Below, piece after piece: positions 44,649 through 56,399 of a stretch of DNA of 64,000 nucleotides. The translations under genes were made by a program, and so were the position numbers. The stretch spans positions 486,637-550,636 of the forward strand of contig UESW01004008.1 of NCBI GenBank assembly GCA_900491605.1. Reading direction: 5' to 3'. The notes under the pieces are model-generated. The model was not told the origin of the DNA and did no database searches. It saw only the letters and a list, made by a program, of their open reading frames with translations. The number at the start of each line of letters is the position of its first letter. Position 1 is the first letter of the stretch. This DNA is from Calamus simplicifolius (Eukaryota; Streptophyta; Magnoliopsida; Arecales; Arecaceae).

Positions 44649-46656
44649 TGTTGGGAATTGTATCCTAAAGCCAATCATTTGATGATTGTGCTGATGTAAA
44701 TTATATAAATTGATATATTAATAAAAGTTATTTGGTAGTTTATTCATTACAAGAGCATCTTCTTAATACTCCTGAAAGTAATGAAGCCCTTAGGATCTTC
44801 CTCACGATAAAGGAGGATTTATCTTAGAAGGTCCTTAAAAGAGTTCGCGACCAAATGATATACTATGACAGGGCCATAGTACTATCAATTATAGGACATT
44901 GTATATCATATTTGTTGGTTATCCTGTTAACCATGGAGTGTAGAGACATTGGTATGACATACAGGTGAAAGTGTAGGAGTACATTTCACCGAACATGACT
45001 CATTTCCGGATACTCTGCTGTCAAGAGTTAATCCGAGAAGATATAGGTATAAGTATCCTTCAGACCTGAAGATCACAACCAGTGGCTTACAAGCAACTCA
45101 TTGTACTTAGGTGCCAGACCACCTGGATTTCTAATCCAGCTACGAAAGGATACTAGGTGTAGTCAAGTACTTATGGTAGTCAGTTGTGGATCAAGATGAA
45201 ATTTGACCTATCCCATTAAAAGGAGAAATGCTTGTGTTTCAATTTAGCAAGACCTTGGCCAAGGCACTTCATGTGAAAGTCACATGATCACTAAAGTTGA
45301 AATCACTTTATGGATTTTCTATTTAGAGTTGACAGGCTCTTAAGCCATCCTTAGCATTTGTGGTCAAGAGGATGAATTATACGGTAACTGTTTCTTAGGG
45401 TTCTTGGAGTTTGCTCGGCAACTCTTCGACCTATCTGGATGTCGGGTTCCATTGCTAGATGGGCACATCGATTAGTATAGAAAGTTGTTTCTATGCTACC
45501 GGCTTAGATTCGAACCTAGAGAGTCACACGTATAGAAGTTTCCTAGGATGATCTATTTGCTGATCAACGATTGAGAATCGTATATGATTTAATTAATCAA
45601 TTTGATTGATTGAATTATCTCAATTGGGTTAAGTACAATTGAATAATATTCAATTTGGTTTAAGTCTATTAGAAGGACAAGTCAATTTTAAATATTGATT
45701 TGAAATTAGACTTGATTTGAATTTAAATAGATTCAGGACTAGCCAAATTTGATTTGGGCTTGGACCATGATCTATGTGGGTTAAGTCAAATAAATTCAGA
45801 TCATAACCCAAACCTCTCGAATATGGATCTCATATGATGAGATGGCTAAAATCTCATCTCATGAGATAGAATTTAATGCATGACATTTATTTACCGAACG
45901 TCGGATTTATCTCTCGTCTCTTTGGTTTTCTCCGAACGACGGAACTAAACCAAATGCCGCGACTCCTTGGTTTTCTCCGAACATCGGAATAAAACCAAGC
46001 GTCGCGCCTTCAGCATCTCTTCGCTTTTGCCAAACGATGAATTCTTAAATGTCAGATTTAAATATCAAGGCTAAATCTAGACTATAAATAGAGGGCATTC
46101 CCTCACCAGAGAACAAAGAACAATAATAGAACAATAATACACGATTTGTCATGGATTGTAATTCTAAATTGTCATGGATTGTAATTCTAAAATGTTAGAA
46201 TAGAAAATCCTGGTGATTCTGGTGTTAGCGGAAGCCTGGTGGATCTTGGAGGAAGATTCAAGTGAGAGGATTCAAGATCAGCAAAGCTATTTTTCCGCGA
46301 GCTAGCACTCCCAGAAATCTGATCATTTGGGGCTTCGCGTGGATGATACTAGAGGCCGGACGATTGAACGGCTGCAGAGCAATAAGAATTTACCTACTGT
46401 TCTTAAGGAAAGTGATTTTATCCCTAGATCTTAAGGCAGGCTTCAAGATAATAGTGTGACTAGTCATCTTGAAGATCAAGATATGATCTTGATGTTTTTA
46501 TATGCATATTTTAGATCAAACGACCCTGAATATATAGGCAAAGATATGATCTTGATGCATATTAGATAGATTAATATGTAATCTTTTAATTTCCGCAATG
46601 ATAATAGTTATTAATTTTTAAAAATATGCATGCCTCAGAGACAATTTCTCCCTACA
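44649..46656 (+). repeat. Copia-3 3' LTR
   Basis: About 2008 bp, nearly identical to 37034-39033, with scattered substitutions and a variable patch near 45960-46020. TATA-like box at 46083-46091. The TACAA duplication follows. The short frame at 46262-46459 lies inside the LTR and is not a gene. Confidence 0.94.
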
Positions 46657-47330
46657 TACAATTCAAATGAATTTAAAAAATTGTATGAAGATATTGGTGT
46701 ATAAAGATAATTGACTATTGGCTATGCATCAAAGCAAAATGGAGTTACAAAAAGAAAGAATCATACTATTGTTAAGATGTCTAAATCTATGCTCAAAGAC
46801 AAAGGCTTTCCAAATTCTTATTGGGCAGAAGCAGTGAATACAACAGTGTATCTAATGAATAGATGTCCAACAAAAGCTCTTCAGAATATGTTACCATTTG
46901 AAGGTCTAGTAGAAAGCCTTTAGTGAAGCATTTCAAAATCTTTGGATGTGTGTGCTATGCACATATTTCAAAGGAAAGGTGACATAAACTTGATGAAGTA
47001 AGTAAAAAATGTATCTTTTTTGGATAAAGTTCTAAATCAAAAGGTTACAAACTTTTCAGCTTGAAGCAAAATCAAGTGATCATAAGAAGAGATGTTATTT
47101 TCAATGAGAAAGTTGTTTGGAATTGGAAGCAAAAGAAAGTTGAAGAAAATATTATTTTTCTTGATGAAGAAATTCATGATGCTCAAAATGAAAAAAAATG
47201 TGGTTGAAGGTTCACCATAAACTTCTCCAAGTGTAAGTCCATTTTCAACTTCAAGTTCAAGTCCATCTTCAAGTTCTACTCCTATAAAAATAAGAAGATG
47301 AAGTGACATTTATGCTTCTTGTAATTTCTA
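46657..47330 (+). pseudogene. Copia-2 integrase C-terminal part
   Basis: Resumes the integrase cut at 37033. GVTKRKNHTIVKMSKSML has Lys (codon 46750-46752) at the place of the catalytic Glu. SYWAEAVNTTVYLMNRCP and CVCYAHISKERX follow, then a Ser/Glu-rich linker with stops. Confidence 0.82.
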
Positions 47331-48835
47331 CATGATTGAGCCTAAAACTTATGAAAATGCTATGCATGAAGAAGTGTGGAACAAGGCAACGCAAGAAGAA
47401 ATCAATATGATTTAGAAGAATAAAACTTAGGAGTTAGTGATGAAACCAAGTGATAAGAAAGTCATTGGCTTGAAGTGGATCTACAAAACAAAACACAATC
47501 CAGATGGCACCATTCAAAGACACAAAGCAAGATTAGTAGCAAATGGATACTCTCAATTACCTGGTATTGATTATCAAGAAACTTTTGCATCTGTTGCTAA
47601 ACATGATACAATTAGAACTCTTATTTCTATAGCAGCATATAAAAGTTGAAAACTACACCAACTAGATGTAAAGTCAGTATTCTTGAATAGGGTATTGAAA
47701 GAAGAAATTTATGTTGAACAACCTCAAGGCTTCATCATTAAAGGTCAAGAAATAAAGTATACAAGTTGAAGAAAGCATTATATGGGATGAAGCAAGCACC
47801 CAGAGCATGGTACTCTCAAATTGACTCCTACTTCAATGAGAAAGGTTTCTTAAGAAGTCCAAGTGAACCAACACTTTATGTGAAGAAGCAAGGTAATGAT
47901 ATTCTCAATAAGAATATGATTTTGACTTTCAAAAGTGATATGATGGGAAGATATGAAATGAATGATATGGGTTTGCTTCTTTATTTTTTGAAAATTAAAA
48001 TCAGTCAAAAAAAGATGGTATCTTTATTAGTCAAAAGAAGTATGAAGAAGGCATTCTTAAGAAATTCAAAATGAAAAGTTGCAATAGTGCGGAAACACCT
48101 TTTGTGGTAAATGAGAAGTTGATGAAAGAAGATGAAAATGATGAAGCCAATGCACAATTATATAAAAGCATTATTGAAAGTTTATTATATCTAACAATTA
48201 CAAGGCCAGACCTAATGTTTGCATCAAGTTTACTTTTTAGATTTATGCAAAAGCCAAGTAATATTCACTTTAGATAAACAAAAAGAGTTTTGAGATATAT
48301 CAAAGGTACTAAAGATTATGAGATCATGGATAAAAGAAATAATGATGATATTGTGAAGTTATTTGGGTTTTATGATAGTGATTGGGGTGGAAGCATTGAT
48401 GACATGAAAAGCACATCAGGTTATGTATTCTTTTATGAATTAGGTGTCATATCTTGGGCATCCAAGAAGCAAGATACAGTGGCATTATCATCTTCTGAAG
48501 CAGAATATGTTTCAACAACTTTGGCAACACAACAAATAATTTGATTAAGAAGAATACTTGAAGATATGGGTGAGAAGCAAGAACAAGCTATTACTCTGCT
48601 ATGTGACAATAAATCTACTATTTCTATGACAGAATCCTATATATCATAGCCATACCAAGCACATCAAAATCAAGTACCATTTTATTAGAGATGTGGTAGA
48701 AGAAAAAGAAATTGAAGTCAAGTATGTGAAGACTGAAGACCAAATTGCAGACATCTTAAGAAAAGCACTTCCCAAGGAGAAATTCATTCACTTTAGAGAT
48801 CTCATGGGTATACAAGAATAACCATTAAAGGGGAG
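47331..48835 (+). pseudogene. Copia-2 reverse transcriptase and RNase H remnant
   Basis: RT front GLKWIYKTKHNPDGTIQRHK (47464-47523) and KQAPRAWYSQIDSYFNEKG. The segment with the catalytic Y-V-D-D box, present in Copia-4, is missing: QGNDILNKNM runs straight into ILTFKSDMMGRYEMND near 47905-47935. RNase H has GFYDSDWGGSIDDMKSTSGY and DNKSTISM. Several stops and shifts. Confidence 0.85.
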
Positions 48836-49105
48836 GGTTAAAATATAATGGTTGTTAGTTATTTTTTATTTTATTTTTGTCTTTATTGGGCTTTTACAAA
48901 TAGGCCTATTTTATTATGCTTTGGTATGGTAACCAAAGATGGATAAGATCATAACAGGCATTATGTTTATCTGTATAACTAGAAACAATATTTATATGAT
49001 GATATGCTTAATGAAACGATAGATCTATTTTTCTTCTTGAGATAAAACCTTCTTTTACCTTGATTTCTCTTCCCAAAATAATCTGTGTTGAAAATAATCC
49101 CAACA
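48836..49105 (+). repeat. Copia-2 3' LTR
   Basis: Follows the polypurine tract AAAGGGGAG (48828-48836 area). It starts GTTAAAATATAATGG (first T of the usual TGTTAAAA lost or changed) and ends AATAATCCCAACA. About 270 bp, close to the Copia-4 LTR. Confidence 0.88.
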
Positions 49106-49693
49106 CTTCTGACATTTAGGGATTAACACAACTTCAAAGCTCTAAGCATCTAACGTGCAACAAAAAATTTCTTAAGTGCTTTGCATACATCATGGGATAT
49201 CAGACTCCAATACATATGGAAGAATTCAAGGGAAAGTCCATCTAGGCTAGGAGTTTTGTCAGTACTCAAGGATTTTAGAGCATTCTAATTTCTGTTTAGA
49301 AACTTGGTTGTACAAGAATCTCTGATCCTCATCATTTAGAATGCCTTTGGAAGAAGGTAAATTAGAGGATTCCTTCCATAGGTCTGGAGCTACTGACCCT
49401 TGAAATATTGAATATTCCTGATTTTACTATCATGGTCACAAACATTTCCCAAATTGTGCTGAAGACCGTTGATCTTGTTCCTACGCCTCCTAAAATATAC
49501 CTTTTTTTTCCTTTACTGATAAGTTTGTTGACTTATCAACAGTAATCCATGTCTAAGAAAAGATGGATCAATGAAAGTCCAACTAGCCAAAGAATATTTT
49601 TGGATTAGTCGAATTAAACTGGAACTGTTTTTTTTCCCTTGGTTGTGAAGTTTGATGCATTTGAGGATTGAACAAATCAACAAAATATAGCTA
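49106..49693 (-). pseudogene. old LINE, 5' part of reverse transcriptase
   Basis: The minus strand reads RRRRNKINGLQH near 49460-49500, LWKESSNLPSSKGILNDED, then DKTPSLDGLSLEFFHMYW (about 49210-49265), the K.PG.DG....F...W motif at the start of plant LINE reverse transcriptases, and VVLIPK near 49115. Frameshifts and stops are present. The part from about 49520 to 49693 is upstream LINE sequence with no motif I can name. Copia-4 cuts it at 49694-49698. Confidence 0.8.
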
Positions 49694-49698
49694 GCGGC
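49694..49698. repeat. presumed left target site of Copia-4 (GCGGC)
   Basis: Five bases next to the LTR edge; the partner copy lies beyond the window because the gypsy element interrupts Copia-4. Confidence 0.4.
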
Positions 49699-49978
49699 TG
49701 TTGGTATTGTTTCCAACACAGATTATTTTTGGAAAGAGAAATCAAAGGTAGAAGAAGGTTTTCTCTCGAGAAAAAAAAATAGATCTATCTCGTTTCATTA
49801 ACCACATCACCATATAAATATTGTTTCTTGTTTCTACAGATAAACATAATGCCTCTTATGATCTTATCCATCTGAGGCTACCCTACCAAAGCATAATAAA
49901 ATAGGCCCATTATGTAAAAGCCCAACTCAGACAAAATAAAATAAAATACTAAAAACTAACAACCATTATATTTTAACA
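49699..49978 (-). repeat. Copia-4 3' LTR
   Basis: On the minus strand TGTTAAAATATAATGG to AATACCAACA, 280 bp; the polypurine tract ATTAAAGGGGAG lies at 49979-49990. Confidence 0.9.
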
Positions 49979-51480
49979 CTCCCCTTTAATGGTTGTTCTT
50001 GGATACCCATGAGATCTCTAAAGTGAATGAGTTTCTCCTTGAGTAGTGCCTTGATGAAGATGTCTGCAATTTGGTCTTCAGTCTTTACATACTTGACTTC
50101 AATTTCTTTTTCTTCTACTACATCTCTAATGAAATGGTACTTGATTTTGATATACTTGGTGCGGCTGTGATATAAAGGATTCTTTGTCATAGAAATAGTA
50201 GATTTATTGTCATATAGCAGAGTAGTAGCTTCTTTTTGCTTTTCACCCATATCTTCAAGTATTCTTCTCAATCAAATTATTTGTTGTGCTGCCAAAGTTG
50301 TAGAAATATATTCTGCTTTAGAAGAAGATAATGCCACTGTACTTGCTCCTTGGATGCCCAAGATATGATACCTGATCCATAAAAGAATACATAACCTGAT
50401 GTGCTTTTCATATCATCAATACTTCCAGCCCAATCACTATCACAAAACCCAAATAACTTCACAATATCATATTTGTTTCTTTCATACATGATCCCATAAT
50501 CTTTAGTACCTTTGATGTATCTCAAGACTCTTTTTGCTTGTCCAAAGTGAATATTACTTAGCTTTTGTATAAATTTGGAAAGTAAACTTGATGCAAACAT
50601 AATATCTGGTCTTGTAATTGTTAGATATAATAAGCTTCCAATAATGCTTATGTATAATTGTGTATTGGCTTCATCACTTTCATCTTCTTTCATTAACTTC
50701 TTATTTACCACAAAAGGTGTTTCCACACTATTGCAATTTCTATATTGAATTTTTTGAGAATGCCTTCTACATACTTCTCTTGACTGATAAGGATGTCATC
50801 TTTTCTTTGATTAATTTCAATTCTTAAAAAATAATGAAGCAAACCCATATCATTCATTTCATATCTTCTCATCATATCACTTTTGAAAGTCAAGATTATA
50901 TTCTAATTGTTACCAGTAATAATTAAATCATCAACATAAAGAGAGACAATGAGAATATTATTACCTTACTTCTTCACATAAAGTGTTGGTTCACTTGGAC
51001 TTTTTAAAAAACCTTTTTCATTGAAGTAGGTGTCAATTTGAGAGTACCATGCTCTGGGTACTTGCTTCAGCCCATATAATGCTTTTTTTAACTTATATAT
51101 CTTATTTTCTTGACCTTTATGATGAAGCCTTGAGGTTGTTCAACATAAATTTCTTCTTCCAATACTCCATTCAAGAATGCTGACTTTACATCTAGTTGAT
51201 GTAGTTTCTAACTTTTATATGCTGCTATAGAAATAAGAGTTCTAATTGTATCATATCTAGCAATAGGTACAAAAGTTTTTTGATAATCAATATTAGGTAA
51301 TTGAGATTATCCCTTTGCTACTAATCTTGCTTTGTATCTTTGAATGGTGCCATCTGGATTGTGTTTTTTTGTAGATCCACTTCAAGCCAATGACTTCCTT
51401 ATCACTTGATTTCTTCACTAATTTTTAAGTTTTATTCTTCTCAATCATATTGATTTCTTCTTGCATTGTCTTGTTCCACA
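49979..51480 (-). pseudogene. Copia-4 reverse transcriptase and RNase H remnant
   Basis: RNase H part with YDNKSTISMTKNPLYHSRTK (about 50160-50220) and GFCDSDWAGSIDDMKSTSGY (about 50390-50450). RT with the catalytic YVDD at 50928-50939, next to an in-frame stop upstream. The RT front lies near 51330-51400. Compared with Copia-2 it keeps the catalytic box. Confidence 0.86.
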
Positions 51481-52500
51481 CTTCTTCATGCATAGCATTT
51501 TTATAAGTTTCAGGCTCAATCATGCATAAATTACATGAAGCATAAATGTCACTTAATCTTCTCATTTTTATAGGAGAACTTGAAGATGTACTTGAACTTA
51601 AAGTTGAAAATGGACTTATATTTTGAGAAGTTTGTGGTGAACCTTCAACCTCATTTTCTTCATTTTGAGCATCATGAATTTCTTCATCAAGAGGAATAAT
51701 ATTTTCTTCAACTTTCTTTTACTTCCAATCCTATGTAACTTTTTCATTGAAAATAACATCTCTTCTTATGATCACTTGATTTTGCTTCAAGCTGAAAAAT
51801 CTGTAACCTTTTGATTTAGAACTGTATCTAACAAAGATACATTTTTCACTTACTTCATCAAGTTTATGTCTCCTTTCCTTTGGAATATGTGCATAATATA
51901 CACATCCAAAGATTTTGAAATGCTTCACTGAAGGCTTTCTATTATACCATGATTCAAATGGTGTCATATTTTGAAGAGCTTTTGTTGGACATCTATTCAT
52001 CAGATATACTACTGTATTCACTGCTTCTGTCTAATAAGAGTTTGAAAGGCCTTTGTCTTTGAGCATAGATCTAGACATCTCAATAATAGTATGATTCTTT
52101 CTTTTTGCAACACCATTTTTCTCTAGTGCATAGCCAGCAGTCAATTATCTTTGTACACCATCATCTTCACAAAATTTCTCAAATTCATTTGAATTATATT
52201 CACCATTTCTATCACTTCTCATCACCTTGATATAATGCCCACTTTATCTTTCCATAAGATTTTGAAACTTCTTAAAAATAAGAAATGCCTCTGATTTATG
52301 TCTCATAAAATACACCCATGTCATCCTTGAATAGTCATCAATAAAAATAATGAAGTAGATGTTACCTGCATGAGAAGGAGTTTTCATGGGTCCATATATG
52401 TTAGTATGAATAAGCTCCAATGGTGCTTTGGCTCTCCATACATGCTCTTTTAAAATGCCTCTCTATGTTGTTTTTCAAGTGCACATCCTTCATAGGGTTC
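51481..52500 (-). pseudogene. Copia-4 integrase remnant
   Basis: Includes VVYLMNRCPTKALQNMTPFE and FGCVYYAHIPKERRHKLDE at 51850-52021, the Glu-region block near 52090-52130 with a frameshift, and the first core strands (HTNIYGP-like, near 52390-52420) running up to the pre-integrase domain. Several stops break it. Confidence 0.8.
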
Positions 52501-53010
52501 TTTCTTATCATGTATTGCTGGTAGACCATACACCATATTCTTTTGATATAAACTTCTTAAGCTTTGAAAATTTAAGTGCCCAAACCTTTTGTGCCATAGC
52601 CATGACTCATCATTTACTTCCATCTTCCAAGCAGCATCCTTTGCATAGTGCAAAATAGGAGGAAAACTTCTATTTTTCTTCATCTTGATATTTGCCATAA
52701 GTTGCTTTTTTATCCCTCTATCATATAACTTGCAAATATTATCTTTAAAGTGTAGCATATGCCCATGCTCAATCAGTTGTCCAATACTCAAGATATTTTG
52801 CTTCAAATCTGGAACAAGTAAAACATCATGAATGAATTTTCAATTCTTCCTTTCTTGGTATTAATTGCAATTGTGCCTTTGCCTCTTGCTTGGACTAATG
52901 CACCATTTTCCATCTTCACTTGTGAAATTGAAGAACTATCAATATCCACAAAAATAGACTTGTCTCCTGTCATGTGATTGTTGCATCCACTGTCAAGATA
53001 CCACATATTA
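52501..53010 (-). pseudogene. Copia-4 protease and pre-integrase domain
   Basis: Protease with an intact active site in MWYLDSGCNNHMTGDKSIF (52955-53006), followed by NILSIGQLIEHGHMLHF and the zinc motif LWHKRFGHLNFQSLRSL (about 52570-52620). A frameshift near 52810 separates the two parts. Confidence 0.86.
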
Positions 53011-53840
53011 TTACTTTGTTCTTCAGCAGTTTGACTTGGATATAGTGTGCTTTGTTGACCTTCATTTTCTTTTGAGAAGTGTGATTGCTCACTTGCTTTA
53101 TACCTACAATCTTTTTGAATATGTCCAAACTTTTTGCAATTATAACATTAGGGTTTTCCCCTAAACCAGCAATCTTTTTCAGCATGAGAAGACCTTTTGC
53201 ATATATTGCACCTTTGTTGAGTGCTCTCATCATATTGCCTTCTTAAAAATTATTTATTTGCATTTCTCTACCTCTTCCTTTTATATTTCTTCCTCTTCCT
53301 CTACTTTGGTTTTCGCCTCTGAATGACTCTCTTTTGACTGGAGCATGACTAGATGATTCTTTTTGAGAATTTTTATCAACCACTTTGAGTTTAGATTGAA
53401 AGGCACTTTCGATTGATGATTCTTTATGCCTAAACAATCTTTGCTCATGATCTTCAAGAGATCCCATCAATTCATGAACACTTAATTCAGAAAGATCTTT
53501 AAATTCTTTAATAATTGTAACTACTGTATCAAATTTTAGAGATAACTAACCAAAATTTTCTCACATATTCTTTGCTCGGTGATGGTTTCATCATAGCTCT
53601 TCATTTGATTAGTGGTATTTATAATTTTAGAGAAGTAATCCTTTAATTTTTTATTTTCTTGCATTCTTAAATTATCTAACTGTCTTCTTAGAGTTTGAAG
53701 TTTGATAGCTCTCACCTTGATGTTACCTTGAAATTCCTCCTGCAAGATATCCCATGCCTCCTTTGATTTGAGGGCTCTAATAATTCTTGACAAAGTTTCT
53801 TAGATACAGCTTGTTGGATGAAGAATAGGGCTTTGGCATC
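53011..53840 (-). pseudogene. Copia-4 gag remnant (C-terminal part)
   Basis: MSRIIRALKSKEAWDILQEE (53735-53793), QMKSYDETITEQRICEKIL, LMGSLEDHEQRLFRHKESS (about 53410-53470), an Arg-Gly-rich tract (SRGRGRNIKGRGRE) and a zinc-knuckle-like region near 53100-53200. The N-terminus is beyond the gypsy insertion. Confidence 0.84.
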
Positions 53841-54666
53841 TGATGTGGCTGATCACACCCCTAGGCGGTGGAGTAACAGTCTGCATTGTTCTCAAAGCCA
53901 AGTAATAATTTAGCAGCCAATCCCGGCCTTGGCTTCAGCCTCAGACTGTGGCCTTGGCCTCGGCTTTGGCCTCAGACTTCACCTTGGCCTCGGCCCCGGT
54001 CGCGGACTTCGTTTCAGCTTCAACATTGGCCTTGAGCCCCGCCTCGGCATGTCTTCGGCCTCAGCCTCGGCATCGAGCCCTGCCTCGGCCTTGACCTCGA
54101 GCCCCGCCTTGGCCTCGGCATGTCTTTGGCCTCGGCCTCGAGTCTCGCTTCAGCCTTGGCCTTGAGTCTCGCCTTGCATGCTCTCGGCCCATAGTTTCGG
54201 TCATGGAACCAACTTCAAATATGTACCTAGTGATCTAAAGCACCTAAGATGACCATGTGGCCTGCTATCCCGCTCTTTGCCAAGATTATGAATGGTTACC
54301 GATATACTATGGGCAATTCTCGATATTTATGGCGCGCGTTTAGCGGCTATACGCCCACCTACCATTTACAGAGCCGATCTCGATGAAAGACGTGATTTGA
54401 TAGTTATCCGCGAAGGGTAAGAGGGACCTTCGAACAGGAATATAAAAACCTTGACTCACAACGAGGAGGAGGACTTGACTTCTACTATCTCATCATTACT
54501 ATTGTTCTCCAAACCGCTAACTTGAGCATCGAAGGGTCCCCACCGGAACCATCGGTCCAAAATTTTTGTTGTAGGTTTCTAGCTAAAGGAAGCATTCTTG
54601 TCATCTTCTAGAAGACCCATAACGCTCTTTTCTTGCTCGATGCTCTTTAAAAGCGCTTTGGCAGCA
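53841..54666 (+). repeat. gypsy 5' LTR
   Basis: Starts TGATGTGGCTGATCAC; the end is placed at GCAGCA before ATTGGCGCGCC and is approximate. It has a degenerate GCCTCGGCCTTG tandem array (53925-54175) and a TATA box TATAAAA at 54441-54447. It has about 50 bp more of the array than the 3' copy. Confidence 0.78.
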
Positions 54667-55240
54667 ATAGATTGGCGCGCCAAGATGGGGAGCCACATCA
54701 CAAACGTTCATTCAACGTACCTGCGACCCCACAACCTCTGCAAGGAAGAAGATGGTGGTCACATGTGCGTAGGAGGCCTCCACTAGTCAGGCTGGGGGAC
54801 ACCTCCCATGGGCTGAGCAGATGGAGGCCGACCTCCATGTTTCGCCCCCCGTACAGCTGCAGTTTAGCTAAGCTGATCAGCTCGATGCCTTGACTCAGTA
54901 GGTTTAGGATTTGATGATGGTGGTTCAGGGATTGAGGAACAATGCTCAACTACTATGCCGTTGCCACCTCGGCCCCCTTCGCCCCGCGTGGAGGGTCATG
55001 GAGCTAGCCAATCTCATCGTGGCAGGACCCCTCCTGAGGCCTTCCACCGTGCATCTCCGAGATCTCATCGTCAAGAGACCTCCAAGCGGCAACGGTCTCC
55101 TTCCCATCGTTCTGACCGCCATCCCAAGCGGCACAGTGGGAAGGAACCCGAGTAGGTGCATTCCCTACGCCGGCTACCTTCTCCCCATTCATCTTCTGAA
55201 TCTTCAAAGGAAGATTCTAACAGACGGATCACTCGTCGGG
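54667..55240 (+). other. gypsy primer-site region and leader
   Basis: ATTGGCGCGCCAAGATGGGG resembles the TGGCGC.AGAAGG-type start of Tat internal regions, so the primer site is near 54671-54690. The rest is Arg/Ser-Pro-rich in several frames and belongs to the front of gag or the leader; no certain start is visible. Confidence 0.5.
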
Positions 55241-56300
55241 CTGAGCGACGATTAGACGAGTACCATCAGCAGCTAGAGGAGCTCAGTTGTAGAATTACTA
55301 ACCCCCATAGGGTGGACTACGACCACTGCCCCCTACTATCTCGCCGTATTATGGAAGAGTCGGTTTCACCCCGTTCCATCTCTCCCAGCTGGACCCGTAC
55401 GGTGGCACCACAGACCCCCTAGATCACCTAGAAAGCTACAAGATCCTCATGCAGGTCCAGGGGGCAACATATTCTCTCCTTTGCATTGCTTTCTCAGCTA
55501 CACTTTGGAAGGCCGCACGTGTGTGGTATTCCCATTTGCTGCCATGCAGTATCAGCTCTTTCAAGCAGTTGGAGCAATTTTCTTGGCCAACTTTGATGTG
55601 TGCCAAAAGATTCCATGGATGGCTGATAGCCTATTTGCCATCCAGCAAAGGAGCAGTGACACCTTGAAGGACTTTGTGGCTCGGTTCAAAGAGGCTGCGC
55701 TTGAGGTCTACAATCTCGAGGACTCTATGGCCACTCTAGCCCTGAAGCGGAGACTCCATCCCTTCTGATTCACCTATTCCTTGGACAAGAAGCCTTCCAG
55801 CTCTTATGCCAAACTACTGAGTCAAGTGAAGAAGTATATCCGCCAACGAAGTGGACTTCTCCAAGAGGGAGGTTGACAAGGGGACCGACAAGAAGCCAGC
55901 ACCTCCAAAACTTGCTAGGGCGTAGTCAAGAAAATCTGAGCTACCTCATTGTACAGATAACCAACCCCGGGCTTTGGTTCTCAAAGAGCACTTCACCCCA
56001 CTTCTCGTCCCAATATCCCACATCTTGTTGGAGATTGAGGGCAAGCCCTATCTTCGACGTCCACTTCCCATGAGGCCAGGGGTCCCCCGCAGAAAAGAGC
56101 TTTACTGTCGCTATCATTGGGACTACGGCCACGATACGGAGGATTGTCGTTTACTGAAGAAAGCTATTGAAGAACTCGTTCAGCAGGGCCACTTGGGTAA
56201 GTTCATCTGGAGAGGGAACCCTACTGCCCGGGCCCATCGACACCTTCTGTACCCCAGATCGGCGTGGATAACGCTCTAACGGAGAAAACGATTGCCATGA
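55241..56300 (+). pseudogene. gypsy gag remnant
   Basis: Retrotrans_gag pieces in alternating frames: ARVWYSHLLPCSISSFKQLE (55516-55575), IQQRSSDTLKDFVARFKEAA (55639-55700), then the Tat-type Cys-His motif LYCRYHWDYGHDTEDCRLLK with EELVQQGHLGKFI (56100-56210). Multiple frameshifts near 55420, 55580 and 55770. Confidence 0.82.
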
Positions 56301-56399
56301 TCTCCTGGGGGCAGGTAGCACTTCTAAAAGGCAGCATGAGGAGGGGGTAGATTCTGTAATTCCTTTCTCTAGAAGGGACCTGGAAGGGGTAGTTAACAA

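Larger units (their letters stand above)
37034..46656 (+). mobile_element. Copia-3: 9.6-kb Ty1/copia element with 2-kb LTRs
   Basis: Two LTRs of about 2.0 kb that differ at few positions, 5-bp TSD TACAA, initiator-Met primer site, polypurine tract, 1.6-kb leader and a full set of copia domains. Near-identical LTRs make it one of the youngest insertions here. It still has several stops and frameshifts. It sits in the integrase of Copia-2. Confidence 0.95.
34420..49105 (+). mobile_element. Copia-2: Ty1/copia element split by Copia-3
   Basis: Host element of Copia-3; its own DNA is 34420-37033 and 46662-49105, about 5.1 kb. The 5' LTR lacks its first ~75 bp; the 3' LTR is whole. Order gag, PR, IN, RT, RNase H. 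It belongs to the same family as Copia-4 at 49699-53840, with near-matching LTRs and coding sequence in inverse orientation. It is inactivated by stops and by deletions that remove active sites. Confidence 0.88.
49699..53840 (-). mobile_element. Copia-4: Ty1/copia element, minus strand, 5' part outside window
   Basis: Same family as Copia-2. From the left edge: 3' LTR, polypurine tract, RNase H, RT, IN, PR, gag. At 53840, in the gag codon region GATGCCAAAGCC, it is interrupted by the gypsy element (site GCATC 53836-53840). The 5' LTR is not in the window. Confidence 0.9.

Noticed and set aside
46262..46459. 65-codon frame in the Copia-3 3' LTR
   Set aside because: Lies in an LTR and is not open in the 5' LTR copy; no gene expected.
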